DNA from: Betaproteobacteria bacterium UBA1934
GTDB lineage: Bacteria; Pseudomonadota; Gammaproteobacteria; Burkholderiales; Rhodocyclaceae
Assembly: GCA_002337055.1 (NCBI GenBank)
Contig: DDFG01000004.1
Span: 748,382-812,381, forward strand
Reading direction: 5' to 3'
DNA length: 64,000 nt
Shown here: positions 7,893 through 17,275 of the stretch, piece by piece
Position numbering within the stretch: position 1 is the stretch's first letter
How the letters are laid out: every line of letters starts with the position of its first letter
Made by a program: the position numbers and the translations under genes
The notes under the pieces: model-generated
Told to the model about the DNA's origin: nothing
The model's input: only the letters and a program-made list of their open reading frames with translations
Databases searched by the model: none

Positions 7893-10800
7893 ATGAACAG
7901 GCTGTCCCCCCGTCCCGAATCGCAGAGTCGATTCCGAATCGTCTTGATCTACGCGGTCGTTGCGGCGATCTGGATCATCAGTTCCGATCTGGTGGTCAAC
8001 CTGTTGGCGCTCGACGGCACCACCCAAATCTATGCCGATATAGTCAAAGGCGTGGTGTTCGTCGGCATAACGTCCGTGTTGCTCTATTTCACGCTGGTGC
8101 GCTCTCTAAGTAACAGGCATGCGAATGCCGGCAACGGAGGGCCACGGTTTGCCACCCACTCCGTTCTGCACTGGCCTGCCTGGACGCTCTACGGGCTGTC
8201 CATCGTACTCAGCTTGGGCACGCTCGGTCTGCGCATGACTTTTTCGGCACCGATCGTCGATTATCCCTTGATGATCATGATGATGTTCCCGATTACCATC
8301 ACCGCCATTCTTGGCGGATTTGGCCCAGGCATGCTGGCCACGCTGATACTCTGTGGTGCAATCGGCGCAACCATTTGGTCGTCCGTCACCGGTGGCGACG
8401 CCAGTCGTCCCTATCTAGCCTTGCAATGGACCCTGCTGCTGATCAATGGCACCGCTGTCAGTCTGCTGGCGGCCTTATTGCGCAACGCCTGGCGCCGGGC
8501 GAACGCTGCGTTGGCTGACCGGATCGACATGCTACAACTGATGGAATCCATCGTTGAAAACTCCAGCGAAGTGATCTTTGCCAAAGACACCGATGGCAAA
8601 TATTTGCTGTTCAACCAGGCAGCAGCCAGTCTTTTTGGCAAAACTCCAGATCAGGTCGTGGGTTATGACGATTTCAGCACCCACTCACCTGAAAAGGCGA
8701 GAGAAATTCGCCGGGTAGACGAAGCCATTTTGCAGGATGGGCAACTCCGCGTGCTGGAAATCGAGGTGGACACGCCCATCGGCCGGCGCACTTTTCTGAC
8801 AACCAAGGGTGCGCTGCGCGACCGGGAGGGAGCGATTTACGGGGTCTTCGGCATCGCCCACGACATCTCAGAACGAATCACCGTCGAAACCGCCCTCCAG
8901 GAAAGCGAGCAGCAACTGCTCCGCTTCATCGAGCACGCTCCAGCGGCGCTGGCCATGTTCGACCTCGACATGCGCTATCTGGCCGCCAGCAATCGCTGGA
9001 TCGGCGACTACGAACTCGACCGCGAGGCCGTCATCGGCCGCTCGCACTACGACATCTTTCCCGAACTGCCCGAGCACTGGAAGGCGATGCATCTACGAGC
9101 GATGGCGGGCGAGAACATTCATTGCCCGGAAGAGTCTTTTTCGCGCCGCAACGGTGAGACTCAGTGGATCCGCTGGGAGGTTCGCCCCTGGTACAAAAAC
9201 GGCGACCAGATTGGCGGCGTGGTCATCCTTTCCGAAGACATTTCCGAGCACAAGCATGCTCAGGCCGAACAGTTCCTGCTCAGCGAGGCATTACGTCAGA
9301 CCGCCCAGCCTATGCTGATGTGCGATGTCGAGGGCAGCATTGTCTTTGCCAATACGGCCTTCGAAACCCTGATGGGATACACGCAGGTCGAATTGTTCGG
9401 CCTCAATATCGTCAAGTTCGTCCCCGAGGACTCAAACCACCTGACCGAGTATGCAGCGCTGTCAAAAGAGCTCCGCCAGGTCGGTCGCTGGTCGGGCGAG
9501 GTCGAGCGGCGGGCCAAGAACGGCACGCTGATCCCCATGTTTGTCTCGGGCGCCCTGGTTCGCGGTCTGACCAACGTGACCGAGCGTTTCGTCATTACCT
9601 ACAGCGACCTGCGCCCGCTGAAACAGAAGATCGACGAACTGGCTGACAGCGAGGCCCGCTATCGTACGCTTTTCGAGGCCAACCCACACCCGATGTGGGT
9701 GTATGACATCGAGACTTTCAAGTTCCTGGCGGTCAACGACGCAGCCATCAACCATTACGGTTACGATCGCGACGAGTTCAAGTCGATGACCATCATGGAC
9801 ATTCGCCCGCCGGAAGACAGGCCGTTGCTAGAACGGGCCATTGTGGGCACGCGTGAAGGCAAGATGAACCCCGGCATTTTCCGCCATTACCTGAAAAGTG
9901 GCCGGGAGATCCAGGTCGAAATCCATGCCCATCGCATCAGGTTCGACGGTCGTGACGCGGTGGTCGTGCTATCCAATGATGTCACCCAGCGTCTGAAAGC
10001 GGAACAGGAACTGCGCAAGCTCTCCCAGGCTATCGAGCAAAGCCCGGAAAGCGTGATCATTGTTGATCTGGAATCGCGGGTCGAATACCTGAACGACGCC
10101 TTCACACAAAATACCGGCTACAAACGCGACGAACTCCTGGGCAAAAAGATCAGCACGATCAAATCCGGCAGAACCGCGCCTGCGGTCTACACTGACCTTT
10201 GGAATACCCTTAAGGCAGGAGGCATCTGGCGCGGGGAATTCATCAATCAACGCAAGGATGGCAGCGAATACGTCGATTTCGCCATCATCAGCCCGATCCG
10301 CAATGCGGAAGGCGCGATCAGTCACTACGTGGCCATTCAGGAAGACATCACGGCCAAGAAAAAGATGGCCAACGAGCTGGACCAATACCGCTACCACCTG
10401 GCCGAACTCGTTCAATCGCGGACGAGCGAACTGGGTGCAGCAAACCGCAAACTGCTTGACATGCAAGTCGAACTGGAACTGCGCGCTCGCAAGGCCGAGG
10501 CGGCAAGCATTGCGAAAAGCTACTTCCTGGCCAACATGAGCCACGAGATTCGTACACCGATGAACGCCATTCTCGGGATGGCGCACGTTCTCAAACGCAG
10601 CACGCTGACCGCCGAGCAGGCGCAGAAGCTGAATGCCCTGAGTCACGCTGGCGAGCATCTGCTCGCGCTGCTGAACGACATTCTGGATTTCTCGAAGATC
10701 GAAGCCGGCAAGCTGGTGCTCGAACAGATCGACATCCGCATCCCGTCCATCATCGACGGTGTCCGCTCGCTGATCGCCGAAGATGCACGCCGCAAGGGCA

Positions 10801-12110
10801 TCGAGGTGACGGTCGACTGCGCCGATATTCCGCCCTATGTCATCGGCGACCCGGTACGGCTTCGTCAGGCCTTGTTGAACTTTGCCAGCAACGCGGTCAA
10901 GTTCACCGAAAAAGGCAAGGTCAGGCTCTCCGCCCGGGTGATCGGGGAGACCGCAGATGACGTTAACATCCGGTTTGAAGTTCAGGACAGCGGCATCGGC
11001 ATTCCGCAGGAGCGCATTCCCGATCTCTTCCAGTCCTTCCAGCAACTTGATCCATCGACCACGCGCAAGCACGGTGGCACAGGCCTCGGGCTGGCAATCA
11101 CGGACCGTCTCGCGCGCCTGATGGGTGGCCAGACCGGCGCCACCAGCGAAATCGGACACGGCAGCGTCTTCTGGCTGACCGCACGCTTCCGCCGCAGCCC
11201 GACAGTTGCTCAAGTGATGCGTGAAGTCGACGCCGAAGCCGCCGAGACATTGTTGAAGCGCGATTATCGTGGTAGCCGCATCCTCCTGGTCGAAGACGAT
11301 CTGACCAATCAGGACGTGGCCCTCAGTCTGCTGCACGACGCAGGACTGATTGTGGATGTCGCCAACAATGGCGAGGAAGCGATCGAATGGATCAACTCGA
11401 CCGAATACGAACTGATCCTGATGGATCTGCAAATGCCCAAAATGGACGGACTGGCCGCCACCCGCATCATTCGGGCCATGTTCTGGCGCCCGCAGTGCCC
11501 GATTCTGGCGATGACGGCCAATGTCTTCGACGACGATATTCAGCGCTGCCTGGCCGCCGGCATGAACGATTTCGTCCCCAAACCGGTGGACCCCGAAATT
11601 CTCTTTGCCAAGCTGTTGCACTGGATGGGCAAATCACCTGTCGTGGAAGCGCTCGTAGCGCCTGCACAGGCATCGCCCGCTCAAAGGGCCGACATGCCAG
11701 TAGCCGGCACAACGGCCGTACCGCCCGCGACCGTCGCGCCAACGCTCGCCGCCTATGAAGCTCTGCATATCGACCTGACCATTCCGGCCCGCAATCTGCG
11801 CAACGATCCGGCGAAAGTGGCTCGCATCGTCCGAAAGTTTCTGGAAACGACACCCGTCGACGTCGAAAAGATGGAAGCGGCTCTCGCGGCGGATGACTGG
11901 GAGACGCTGCGCGCCCTGGGGCATCGCCTGAAATCCGCTTCACGCACAGTCGGCGCACTCGCCCTCGCCGAACATTTCGAATGCATAGAACGTGGCGATG
12001 CCTCTTCCCAAACCGATCGCGCAATCGCCGAACTCGCCGCAATCCGCGTGCAATTGCTGGCGATTGAGGTGGACGTGGCCAAGCACCCATTCCTCGGGGA
12101 AATCGCCTAA
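7893..12110 (+). CDS. Hybrid sensor histidine kinase, five PAS domains, REC and HPt
   Basis: A 1405-residue inner-membrane hybrid kinase. The N-terminus has a membrane segment (IVLIYAVVAAIWIISSDLVV) and a hydrophobic region with GGFGPGMLATLIL, resembling DUF4118-type sensors. Five PAS domains follow at about 205-335, 335-460, 460-580, 585-705 and 705-830, several ending in DIS/DIT-type PAC motifs. A coiled coil leads to HisKA (SHEIRTP, phosphoacceptor His884), HATPase_c (GTGLGLAI), REC (phosphoacceptor Asp1178 in LMDLQMPKMDG) and a C-terminal HPt (GHRLKSASRTVG, His1344). All phosphorelay residues are present, so an ArcB/BarA-like four-step relay is expected. The next two genes are its likely output partners. 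Confidence 0.92.
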   Translation: MNRLSPRPESQSRFRIVLIYAVVAAIWIISSDLVVNLLALDGTTQIYADIVKGVVFVGITSVLLYFTLVRSLSNRHANAGNGGPRFATHSVLHWPAWTLYGLSIVLSLGTLGLRMTFSAPIVDYPLMIMMMFPITITAILGGFGPGMLATLILCGAIGATIWSSVTGGDASRPYLALQWTLLLINGTAVSLLAALLRNAWRRANAALADRIDMLQLMESIVENSSEVIFAKDTDGKYLLFNQAAASLFGKTPDQVVGYDDFSTHSPEKAREIRRVDEAILQDGQLRVLEIEVDTPIGRRTFLTTKGALRDREGAIYGVFGIAHDISERITVETALQESEQQLLRFIEHAPAALAMFDLDMRYLAASNRWIGDYELDREAVIGRSHYDIFPELPEHWKAMHLRAMAGENIHCPEESFSRRNGETQWIRWEVRPWYKNGDQIGGVVILSEDISEHKHAQAEQFLLSEALRQTAQPMLMCDVEGSIVFANTAFETLMGYTQVELFGLNIVKFVPEDSNHLTEYAALSKELRQVGRWSGEVERRAKNGTLIPMFVSGALVRGLTNVTERFVITYSDLRPLKQKIDELADSEARYRTLFEANPHPMWVYDIETFKFLAVNDAAINHYGYDRDEFKSMTIMDIRPPEDRPLLERAIVGTREGKMNPGIFRHYLKSGREIQVEIHAHRIRFDGRDAVVVLSNDVTQRLKAEQELRKLSQAIEQSPESVIIVDLESRVEYLNDAFTQNTGYKRDELLGKKISTIKSGRTAPAVYTDLWNTLKAGGIWRGEFINQRKDGSEYVDFAIISPIRNAEGAISHYVAIQEDITAKKKMANELDQYRYHLAELVQSRTSELGAANRKLLDMQVELELRARKAEAASIAKSYFLANMSHEIRTPMNAILGMAHVLKRSTLTAEQAQKLNALSHAGEHLLALLNDILDFSKIEAGKLVLEQIDIRIPSIIDGVRSLIAEDARRKGIEVTVDCADIPPYVIGDPVRLRQALLNFASNAVKFTEKGKVRLSARVIGETADDVNIRFEVQDSGIGIPQERIPDLFQSFQQLDPSTTRKHGGTGLGLAITDRLARLMGGQTGATSEIGHGSVFWLTARFRRSPTVAQVMREVDAEAAETLLKRDYRGSRILLVEDDLTNQDVALSLLHDAGLIVDVANNGEEAIEWINSTEYELILMDLQMPKMDGLAATRIIRAMFWRPQCPILAMTANVFDDDIQRCLAAGMNDFVPKPVDPEILFAKLLHWMGKSPVVEALVAPAQASPAQRADMPVAGTTAVPPATVAPTLAAYEALHIDLTIPARNLRNDPAKVARIVRKFLETTPVDVEKMEAALAADDWETLRALGHRLKSASRTVGALALAEHFECIERGDASSQTDRAIAELAAIRVQLLAIEVDVAKHPFLGEIA

Positions 12111-12120
12111 ACTACTCGTA

Positions 12121-12441
12121 ATGAATACGCTACCTGCCCCCAAGTCGCTTCGCGTTCTGTTATTGGACGACGACCCCGTCACCTTGCTCGTGGTCGGAGA
12201 GATGCTGCTGTCCATTGGCATCGCCGACATCCTCACCGCCAGTAACGGCGAGGAAGGGCTTGCCCGCCTGGATGGCCAGAGCATGGCGCCCGACTTGCTG
12301 ATTTGCGACCTCCAGATGCCAGGTATGGATGGCATCCAGTTCCTTCGCCACGTGGCGGAGCGAGGCTATTCCGGTGACATCATACTGCTCTCCGGCGTAC
12401 CGGTGGCTGTGCTGAAAGCGGCTGAGCGGCTGAGCGGCTGA
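12121..12441 (+). CDS. Response regulator receiver fragment (5' part of a split REC-EAL gene)
   Basis: A 106-residue receiver domain: LLLDDDPVT acidic pocket, LLICDLQMPGMDG with the phosphoacceptor Asp, LLSG switch region. The frame then ends at TGA 12439-12441, before the last REC helix. Deleting one 8-bp unit of the duplication at 12421-12436 restores ERLTVEHGLHILGTLEKPV and joins the frame to the EAL domain downstream. The parent gene was thus a REC-EAL protein of about 426 residues. The start ATG lies 10 bases after the kinase stop. As it stands, the product is a receiver lacking its C-terminal helix and its output domain. Confidence 0.8.
   Translation: MNTLPAPKSLRVLLLDDDPVTLLVVGEMLLSIGIADILTASNGEEGLARLDGQSMAPDLLICDLQMPGMDGIQFLRHVAERGYSGDIILLSGVPVAVLKAAERLSG
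12421..12436 (+). repeat. 8-bp tandem duplication disrupting the REC-EAL gene
   Basis: GCTGAGCG occurs at 12421-12428 and again at 12429-12436, followed by the partial copy GCTGA. The extra unit shifts the frame by 8 and creates the TGA at 12439. Confidence 0.9.
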
Positions 12442-12500
12442 CCGTCGAGCATGGCCTGCATATTCTGGGCACCCTGGAAAAACCGGTCACCGAGCAAGCG

Positions 12501-13409
12501 TTGCTTGAAGTCCTTGCCGCCAACCGCAAGATGCCGATGAAAAAAATCGACGGACCCTCGAGTCCGTCAGAGCTCACTCCCGAAGAAATCGTCGAGGGCT
12601 TGCGCAACGACCATCTCGAACTGTTTTTCCAACCCAAGGTGTCGCTGCAAGACCATCGGTTTCTCGGCGTCGAGGCGCTTGCCCGCTGGCGGCATCCGAC
12701 GCGGGGCCTGATCCCGCCGGATTGCTTCATCCCCGTCGTCGAACAGTGCGGCCTGATCGACGAGTTTTCGATGGCTGTCTTTCGCCAGGCCGCGCGACAA
12801 CAGCGGCGCTGGCTCGACCAGGGGAGGCTAGTGCGCATCAATGTCAATTTCTCGATGGAAAACCTGCGCCGCATCGATCTCCCCGAGATACTGGAGGGCG
12901 TGCTGACTGCCGAAAGGCTGAACACACGGCATTTTGTGCTGGAGGTCACCGAGAGCCGCCTGATGCACAACCTCAAACTGTGTCTGGACATCCTGATCCG
13001 GTTGCGCCTGAAGGGTTTTGGCCTTTCGATCGACGATTTTGGCACGGGCTATTCGACGATGGAATCGCTGAAGCAGTTGCCCTTCAGCGAACTCAAGATC
13101 GACAGCAGCTTTGTCTGTGGGGCCGGTACCGATGGTTCCGAACGCGCAATTCTCGAATCCAGCATCCGCCTGGGGCGCACCTTCGGGCTGAACACCGTCG
13201 CGGAGGGCGTTGAAACCCAGCAGGATTGGGATACCGTGCTGGCCGAGAACTGCGCCGAGGCCCAAGGCTACTTCATCGCCCGGCCCATGCCCGCCAACGA
13301 ATTGCCCCGCTGGATCGAGCACTGGGAAAAGCAGTGGCGCCAAAATAATGACGAAAATCAACCGAGAGAGACCGATGAGCGACAAGGAATGCCTGATCCT
13401 AGTAGTTGA
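12501..13409 (+). CDS. EAL-domain c-di-GMP phosphodiesterase fragment (3' part of a split REC-EAL gene)
   Basis: An EAL domain that would hydrolyse c-di-GMP to pGpG. Catalytic motifs are intact: EALARW, INVNFS (metal-binding Asn), EVTES, DDFGTGYS, ELKID and EGVET, so nothing in the domain itself looks decayed. The frame is open from 12426, but its first start-like codons are TTG 12501 and ATG 12531, neither with a clear SD. It was probably translated only as the C-terminal half of the REC-EAL protein. The last 35 bases overlap the next response regulator gene. Whether this half is still expressed is unclear. Confidence 0.8.
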   Translation: MLEVLAANRKMPMKKIDGPSSPSELTPEEIVEGLRNDHLELFFQPKVSLQDHRFLGVEALARWRHPTRGLIPPDCFIPVVEQCGLIDEFSMAVFRQAARQQRRWLDQGRLVRINVNFSMENLRRIDLPEILEGVLTAERLNTRHFVLEVTESRLMHNLKLCLDILIRLRLKGFGLSIDDFGTGYSTMESLKQLPFSELKIDSSFVCGAGTDGSERAILESSIRLGRTFGLNTVAEGVETQQDWDTVLAENCAEAQGYFIARPMPANELPRWIEHWEKQWRQNNDENQPRETDERQGMPDPSS

Positions 13410-14517
13410 CGACGACCCCACCGCACGGGAAATGTGCACGCTGGCACTGGAGGACAAATACGAGGTCGAATGCGTCGGCAGCGGCGAAGAAACCCTGGCG
13501 GCCACGACGCGCCGTCGTCCGCATGTGATCCTGCTGGATGTCGAAATGCAGCCAGGCGGACTGGACGGCTACGAGACTTGTCGCCAACTCAAACAAAGCG
13601 ACCAGACACACAACATCCCCGTCATTTTCGTATCCGGACGCGACGGCATCGAGGATCGTCTAAAAGGTTACGACGCCGGTGGCGTTGATTACATCGTCAA
13701 ACCCTTCGACCATCACGAATTGATCGCCAAACTCGATCAGCTGCTGAAAACCACCGAAGAGCGCGCCAGCCTGAAGCAGATGGCGGATTACGCGGGTGGA
13801 GCCGCGATGACGGCCATGACCAGCCTGAGCGAGATGGGGTGCGTCCTTGAGGCGTTGCGGCAGTTTTCAGGCTGCGCCGATTTTCGTGCGGTGGCCTGCG
13901 CTGTGCTGGTCTCGCTGTGTAGTTTTGGGCTGCGCGGCAGCGTCCAGGTGCGTGCTGGGGACGACCCGATCACACTGACCGACACCGGCGAAGCCAGCCC
14001 CCTGGAGGTGTCCGTCATCGCCCAGATGACGCGCATGGAGCGAGTGGTGCATTTCAAATCGAGGATGTCGATTACCTATCCTGAAGTCACCCTGCTTATA
14101 CACAATATGCCCATCGATGATGCCGAACGCTGTGGCCGCCTTCGCGACCACCTGGCGATGATCGTCGAAGGCGCCCAGGTGCGCATCGCCGCCATCGCCG
14201 CCGAAATGGTCTCGTCACGACGAGGCACCGCCATCGAAAGGGCGGTCCTTCGGATGACGCAAACCCTGGACGACATCGACCGCACACAGCGCGAGATGCA
14301 GGTTACCATGCGCTTGGCGGCAGAAACTTTTGCGCGGCGCATGGAAGACGCCTATGCGTCAATGGCGCTCACCACGGCCCAGGAAGACCTCATGAACGCC
14401 ATTCTGGAAAACGGCCTCAACGAGATGCTGAATACCCAGACCGGTTTTTCCCGGCTTCAGGATCAACTGACTTCCATCGTAAGCGAATTGAAGGGCATGG
14501 CGAACGCGCCGCGCTAA
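13375..14517 (+). CDS. Response regulator with N-terminal REC and uncharacterised C-terminal sensor-like domain
   Basis: A 380-residue cytoplasmic protein. REC spans residues 5-125, with acidic residues D12-D14, phosphoacceptor Asp55 in VILLDVEMQ, and the KPFDHHELI end with the conserved Lys. Beyond it comes a region of about 155 residues with no DNA-binding or enzymatic motif I recognise; its hydrophobic core (FRAVACAVLVSLCSFGLRGSVQV) is loosely GAF-like. A long helical C-terminus (about 285-380) is likely coiled coil. ATG 13375 follows GAGAGACC, a usable SD; ATG 13348 lacks one. It overlaps the EAL frame by 35 bases and completes a kinase/REC-EAL/REC set. Confidence 0.82.
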   Translation: MSDKECLILVVDDDPTAREMCTLALEDKYEVECVGSGEETLAATTRRRPHVILLDVEMQPGGLDGYETCRQLKQSDQTHNIPVIFVSGRDGIEDRLKGYDAGGVDYIVKPFDHHELIAKLDQLLKTTEERASLKQMADYAGGAAMTAMTSLSEMGCVLEALRQFSGCADFRAVACAVLVSLCSFGLRGSVQVRAGDDPITLTDTGEASPLEVSVIAQMTRMERVVHFKSRMSITYPEVTLLIHNMPIDDAERCGRLRDHLAMIVEGAQVRIAAIAAEMVSSRRGTAIERAVLRMTQTLDDIDRTQREMQVTMRLAAETFARRMEDAYASMALTTAQEDLMNAILENGLNEMLNTQTGFSRLQDQLTSIVSELKGMANAPR

Positions 14518-14555
14518 ATCGCCGCGCGTCCGCTATCCGACCGTACCACCCGGTT

Positions 14556-14583
14556 TTGCCAAAGCGGCGTGTTGCGAGAGAAT
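14556..14583 (+). promoter_or_regulatory. Candidate promoter for the 14608 gene
   Basis: TTGCCA (14556-14561), 16-base spacer, GAGAAT (14578-14583), placed 24 bases before the ATG at 14608. Confidence 0.35.
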
Positions 14584-14607
14584 AGCGGCATTCGTCAAAG
14601 GCTCTCG

Positions 14608-15198
14608 ATGGAAGACAACCTCATACGCGACAATGCGCCGCTCGAACTTTACGCCTGGCTCGACGATGACTCCGATTTGCCGGGCTGGGACGTGCTGACC
14701 GGCAGCCCGTTCGGCGCCACTCTATCTTCCGTCGAGGGCGGCACACCGGTGCCATCCGACCAGTTTCTGGCGGTGCAGAACTACTTTGCCGAATACCATC
14801 TCGAATACTTCCGGCAGCGGCGCTTCAACCATTTTCCCAGCCGTCTGCATGCGCTGCTACTGTTTGCCACCCGCACCGACGCCGAAACCTTTCGCAAGAA
14901 ACATCCTGACCGCGTGTTCGGGAAGCAGTTGATCTGTGCCAAGACGCAGGGCGACTACCTGTGCTCCTTCCACGATTCGAGCTGGCTCGACTATCTGCGC
15001 CTGCCGCACAGCCTGGGCTTGTCGGCGCTGGACGACGTCGCCAACCACTATTGGTCGGGTCGGGTGGTAGAAGAAATCGGGTTGTCGTTCATGGATCAGC
15101 CCTGGCACGATCCGCCGGTCATCGAAGCTCTGTTCCAGGGGACGCTGGAACCGGTGCGAAGCCCGATGCGCAGCGGCTGGCTGCCCGGTTTTTCCTGA
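14608..15198 (+). CDS. Conserved hypothetical protein
   Basis: A 196-residue soluble protein I do not recognise. It has no signal peptide or membrane segment. Visible features are an acidic N-terminus (YAWLDDDSDLPGWD), an aromatic-rich centre (QNYFAEYHLEYFRQRRFNHFPSRLHALLLF) and an HYWSG motif followed by EEIGLS near residue 160. AAAGG before the ATG can act as SD. The gene is convergent with feoB with only one base between the two stop codons, so the transcripts must overlap. Composition matches its neighbours, so there is no sign of recent transfer. Confidence 0.65.
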   Translation: MEDNLIRDNAPLELYAWLDDDSDLPGWDVLTGSPFGATLSSVEGGTPVPSDQFLAVQNYFAEYHLEYFRQRRFNHFPSRLHALLLFATRTDAETFRKKHPDRVFGKQLICAKTQGDYLCSFHDSSWLDYLRLPHSLGLSALDDVANHYWSGRVVEEIGLSFMDQPWHDPPVIEALFQGTLEPVRSPMRSGWLPGFS

Positions 15199-15199
15199 C

Positions 15200-17005
15200 T
15201 CAGCCCAGCAACCAGCGCGCCGTCTGGTAGAAACCAAAGCTGACGCCCCAGGCCACCACCAGCGGCCAAATCACCGCCAGCGTCGCAAAACGCAGGCTCT
15301 TGGCTTCGCGCCGGATGGTTGCCACGCTCGACAGACAGGGCGTATAGATCAGGATGAACAACATGAAGCTGTAGGCCTGCACCCAGTCGAGGCGCGAGGC
15401 CAGCAATTCGCCCAATTGGTCGTCGCCGGCACCGTAGATCACCGCCAGCCCGCCCAGCACGATTTCCTTGGCGACAAAACCGAACAACAGGGCAATGGAA
15501 AGAATGGCATCTATGCCTAAAGGCGAAAACACCGGTTGCAGCCAGGCGGCAAGCTGTCCGGCCAGCGTGCCGGCACTGGCCGGCGCCTGATCGAAGGGAA
15601 CATGCGTCAGCAGCCAGATCAACAGCACGCCGCCCAGAATAAAGCCCGAAGCGCCTTGCAGAAAATGCCGCGTGGAATGCCAGCCTTGCTGGAACAGCGC
15701 GCGCAATGTCGGCAGACGGTAGGGCGGAAATTCGAGCAACAGCGGTTCGTCGCTGCCGAAACGGCGTTTCCACACCCCTGCCGAGGCAAAGGCGACGAGA
15801 AAACTCACCGCATACAGACTCAACAGCACCAGCGGCGCCTGATGGGGCGGAAAGAAGGCGGCCGAGAGAAAGACGATGACCTGTAGCCGTGCCGAACACA
15901 GCGAAAACGGAATGACCAGCAGCGAGAGCAGGCGCTGCGAGCGCGAACGGATGACGCGCGTCCCCATCAGGGCAGGCACGTTGCAGCCCATGCCCATGAT
16001 CTGCATCACGAAGGCCCGGCCATCCAGCCCCAGACGCGCCATCCAGCGATCCATCAGAAAAGCGACACGGGCGAGATAGCCACTGTCTTCGACCACAGCC
16101 ATCAGCACAAAAAAGACCAGAATGATGGGCAAGAAGGTAAGCACCGTGCCGACGCCGTCGACCAGACCTTCCAGCACGAAGCTGCGCAACACGGGCGACG
16201 CATTCTCCAGCGCCGGGGCAAGCCAGCCTTCGCGAAGCAGGCCGATCAACCATTTGCAGCCATCCTGGAGCGGCACGCCAATGCCGTAGACTGCCTGGAA
16301 CAGACCGTACATCAACAGCACGAACAGGGGCAGCCCCAGCCAGCGATGTAGCAGGACGCGGTCGATACGGTCGGTCAGCGTTGCCGGCAGGCTGTGCGGA
16401 AAATCGACGCCGGCGGAAACAATGCGCTCCGCCTCGATCTCTAACCGATCGTCCTCGATCAGCAGGGCGTCGGCACGACTCGACATCCGCCCGTCCTGCC
16501 CGGCGATGGCGGCTGTCATACGCCGGCGCAACTCTCCAATGCCGTCACCCCGCTTGGCGCTCACCTGACACACTGGCACACCCAGCGATTCGGTCAGACG
16601 GTCGACGTTGATGCGGATACCCAGATGCGCCGCTTCGTCCGCCATGTTGAGCACGACCAGCATGGGCAATTCGAGCGCTTTCAGTTGCAGCACCAGCGGC
16701 AACTGCCGCTCGATCTGCACGGCGTTCAGCACCACAACCAGCAGCGACAGGGACTCCTGTTCGAGAAAATGACGGACAACCCGCTCGTCCTCGCCAAAGC
16801 CGTGCAGGGAATACAGGCCCGGCAGGTCGACCACTTCCACCGCCTGTTCGCCCAAGATCACCTTGGCAGAAAGCAGATCGACCGTCATGCCCGGCCAATT
16901 GGCGACCTTGGCGCGAACGCCGGTGAGCCGACCAAACAGCGTAGATTTGCCGGTATTCGGCATGCCCACCAAGGCAATGCGACGGCGTGTCGGGCGAACG
17001 GCCAT
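15200..17005 (-). CDS. feoB: Ferrous iron transporter FeoB
   Basis: Inner-membrane Fe(II) uptake protein with an N-terminal G domain. GTPase motifs are G1 GMPNTGKST (residues 14-22), G3 DLPGLYS (about 60-66) and G4 NMAD (about 120). A polytopic region follows with the gate motifs and GMGCNVPA, a conserved cysteine signature of the FeoB core. At 601 residues it is clearly shorter than the E. coli protein (773), lacking much of the C-terminal extension; short forms are known in the family. It starts two bases after the feoA stop, so the two form an operon. There is no feoC in the window. Confidence 0.94.
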   Translation of the reverse strand: MAVRPTRRRIALVGMPNTGKSTLFGRLTGVRAKVANWPGMTVDLLSAKVILGEQAVEVVDLPGLYSLHGFGEDERVVRHFLEQESLSLLVVVLNAVQIERQLPLVLQLKALELPMLVVLNMADEAAHLGIRINVDRLTESLGVPVCQVSAKRGDGIGELRRRMTAAIAGQDGRMSSRADALLIEDDRLEIEAERIVSAGVDFPHSLPATLTDRIDRVLLHRWLGLPLFVLLMYGLFQAVYGIGVPLQDGCKWLIGLLREGWLAPALENASPVLRSFVLEGLVDGVGTVLTFLPIILVFFVLMAVVEDSGYLARVAFLMDRWMARLGLDGRAFVMQIMGMGCNVPALMGTRVIRSRSQRLLSLLVIPFSLCSARLQVIVFLSAAFFPPHQAPLVLLSLYAVSFLVAFASAGVWKRRFGSDEPLLLEFPPYRLPTLRALFQQGWHSTRHFLQGASGFILGGVLLIWLLTHVPFDQAPASAGTLAGQLAAWLQPVFSPLGIDAILSIALLFGFVAKEIVLGGLAVIYGAGDDQLGELLASRLDWVQAYSFMLFILIYTPCLSSVATIRREAKSLRFATLAVIWPLVVAWGVSFGFYQTARWLLG

Positions 17006-17007
17006 GG

Positions 17008-17226
17008 CTATTTGATGCGGATGCCCGCCGCCTCACGCACCCGCAAAATGAAGTCAGTGTGCCCGGCGCGCACCTGCATCGGCCCCCAGTGACCGAGGCG
17101 ATGCACGACGGCCAAGTGACGGCCCGCCTTGACGCCCAGCGCCGCCAGTCGCTCGCGCAGTTCAAACGGCAACTCGATATCCACGACAGTTGCGCATTGG
17201 GTAGGCGCCAGTTGATCGAGAGTCAT
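17008..17226 (-). CDS. feoA: Ferrous iron transport protein FeoA
   Basis: A 72-residue SH3-like cytoplasmic protein of the FeoA family, which assists FeoB. The sequence shows the LRERLAALGVKAG segment and the GHWGPMQVRAG beta core typical of FeoA. It is the first gene of feoAB and is preceded by a good Fur-box match at 17257-17275, between the start codon and a TAATAT -10-like element (17279-17284, minus strand). This supports iron-repressed expression. Confidence 0.92.
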   Translation of the reverse strand: MTLDQLAPTQCATVVDIELPFELRERLAALGVKAGRHLAVVHRLGHWGPMQVRAGHTDFILRVREAAGIRIK

Positions 17227-17256
17227 GATGTATTCCGGAAAAGACCCAACTCAATC

Positions 17257-17275
17257 GAGAATGATTCGCATTGAC
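17257..17275 (-). promoter_or_regulatory. Putative Fur box upstream of feoAB
   Basis: On the minus strand this 19-base site matches the Fur consensus GATAATGATAATCATTATC at 14 of 19 positions, including the central AATCATT. It lies 30 bases upstream of the feoA ATG and just downstream of a TAATAT -10-like hexamer, a typical repressor position. Confidence 0.7.

Noticed and set aside
12421..12441. Programmed ribosomal frameshift joining REC and EAL
   Set aside because: There is no slippery heptamer, and the offset equals exactly one extra 8-bp repeat unit, which points to a DNA duplication.
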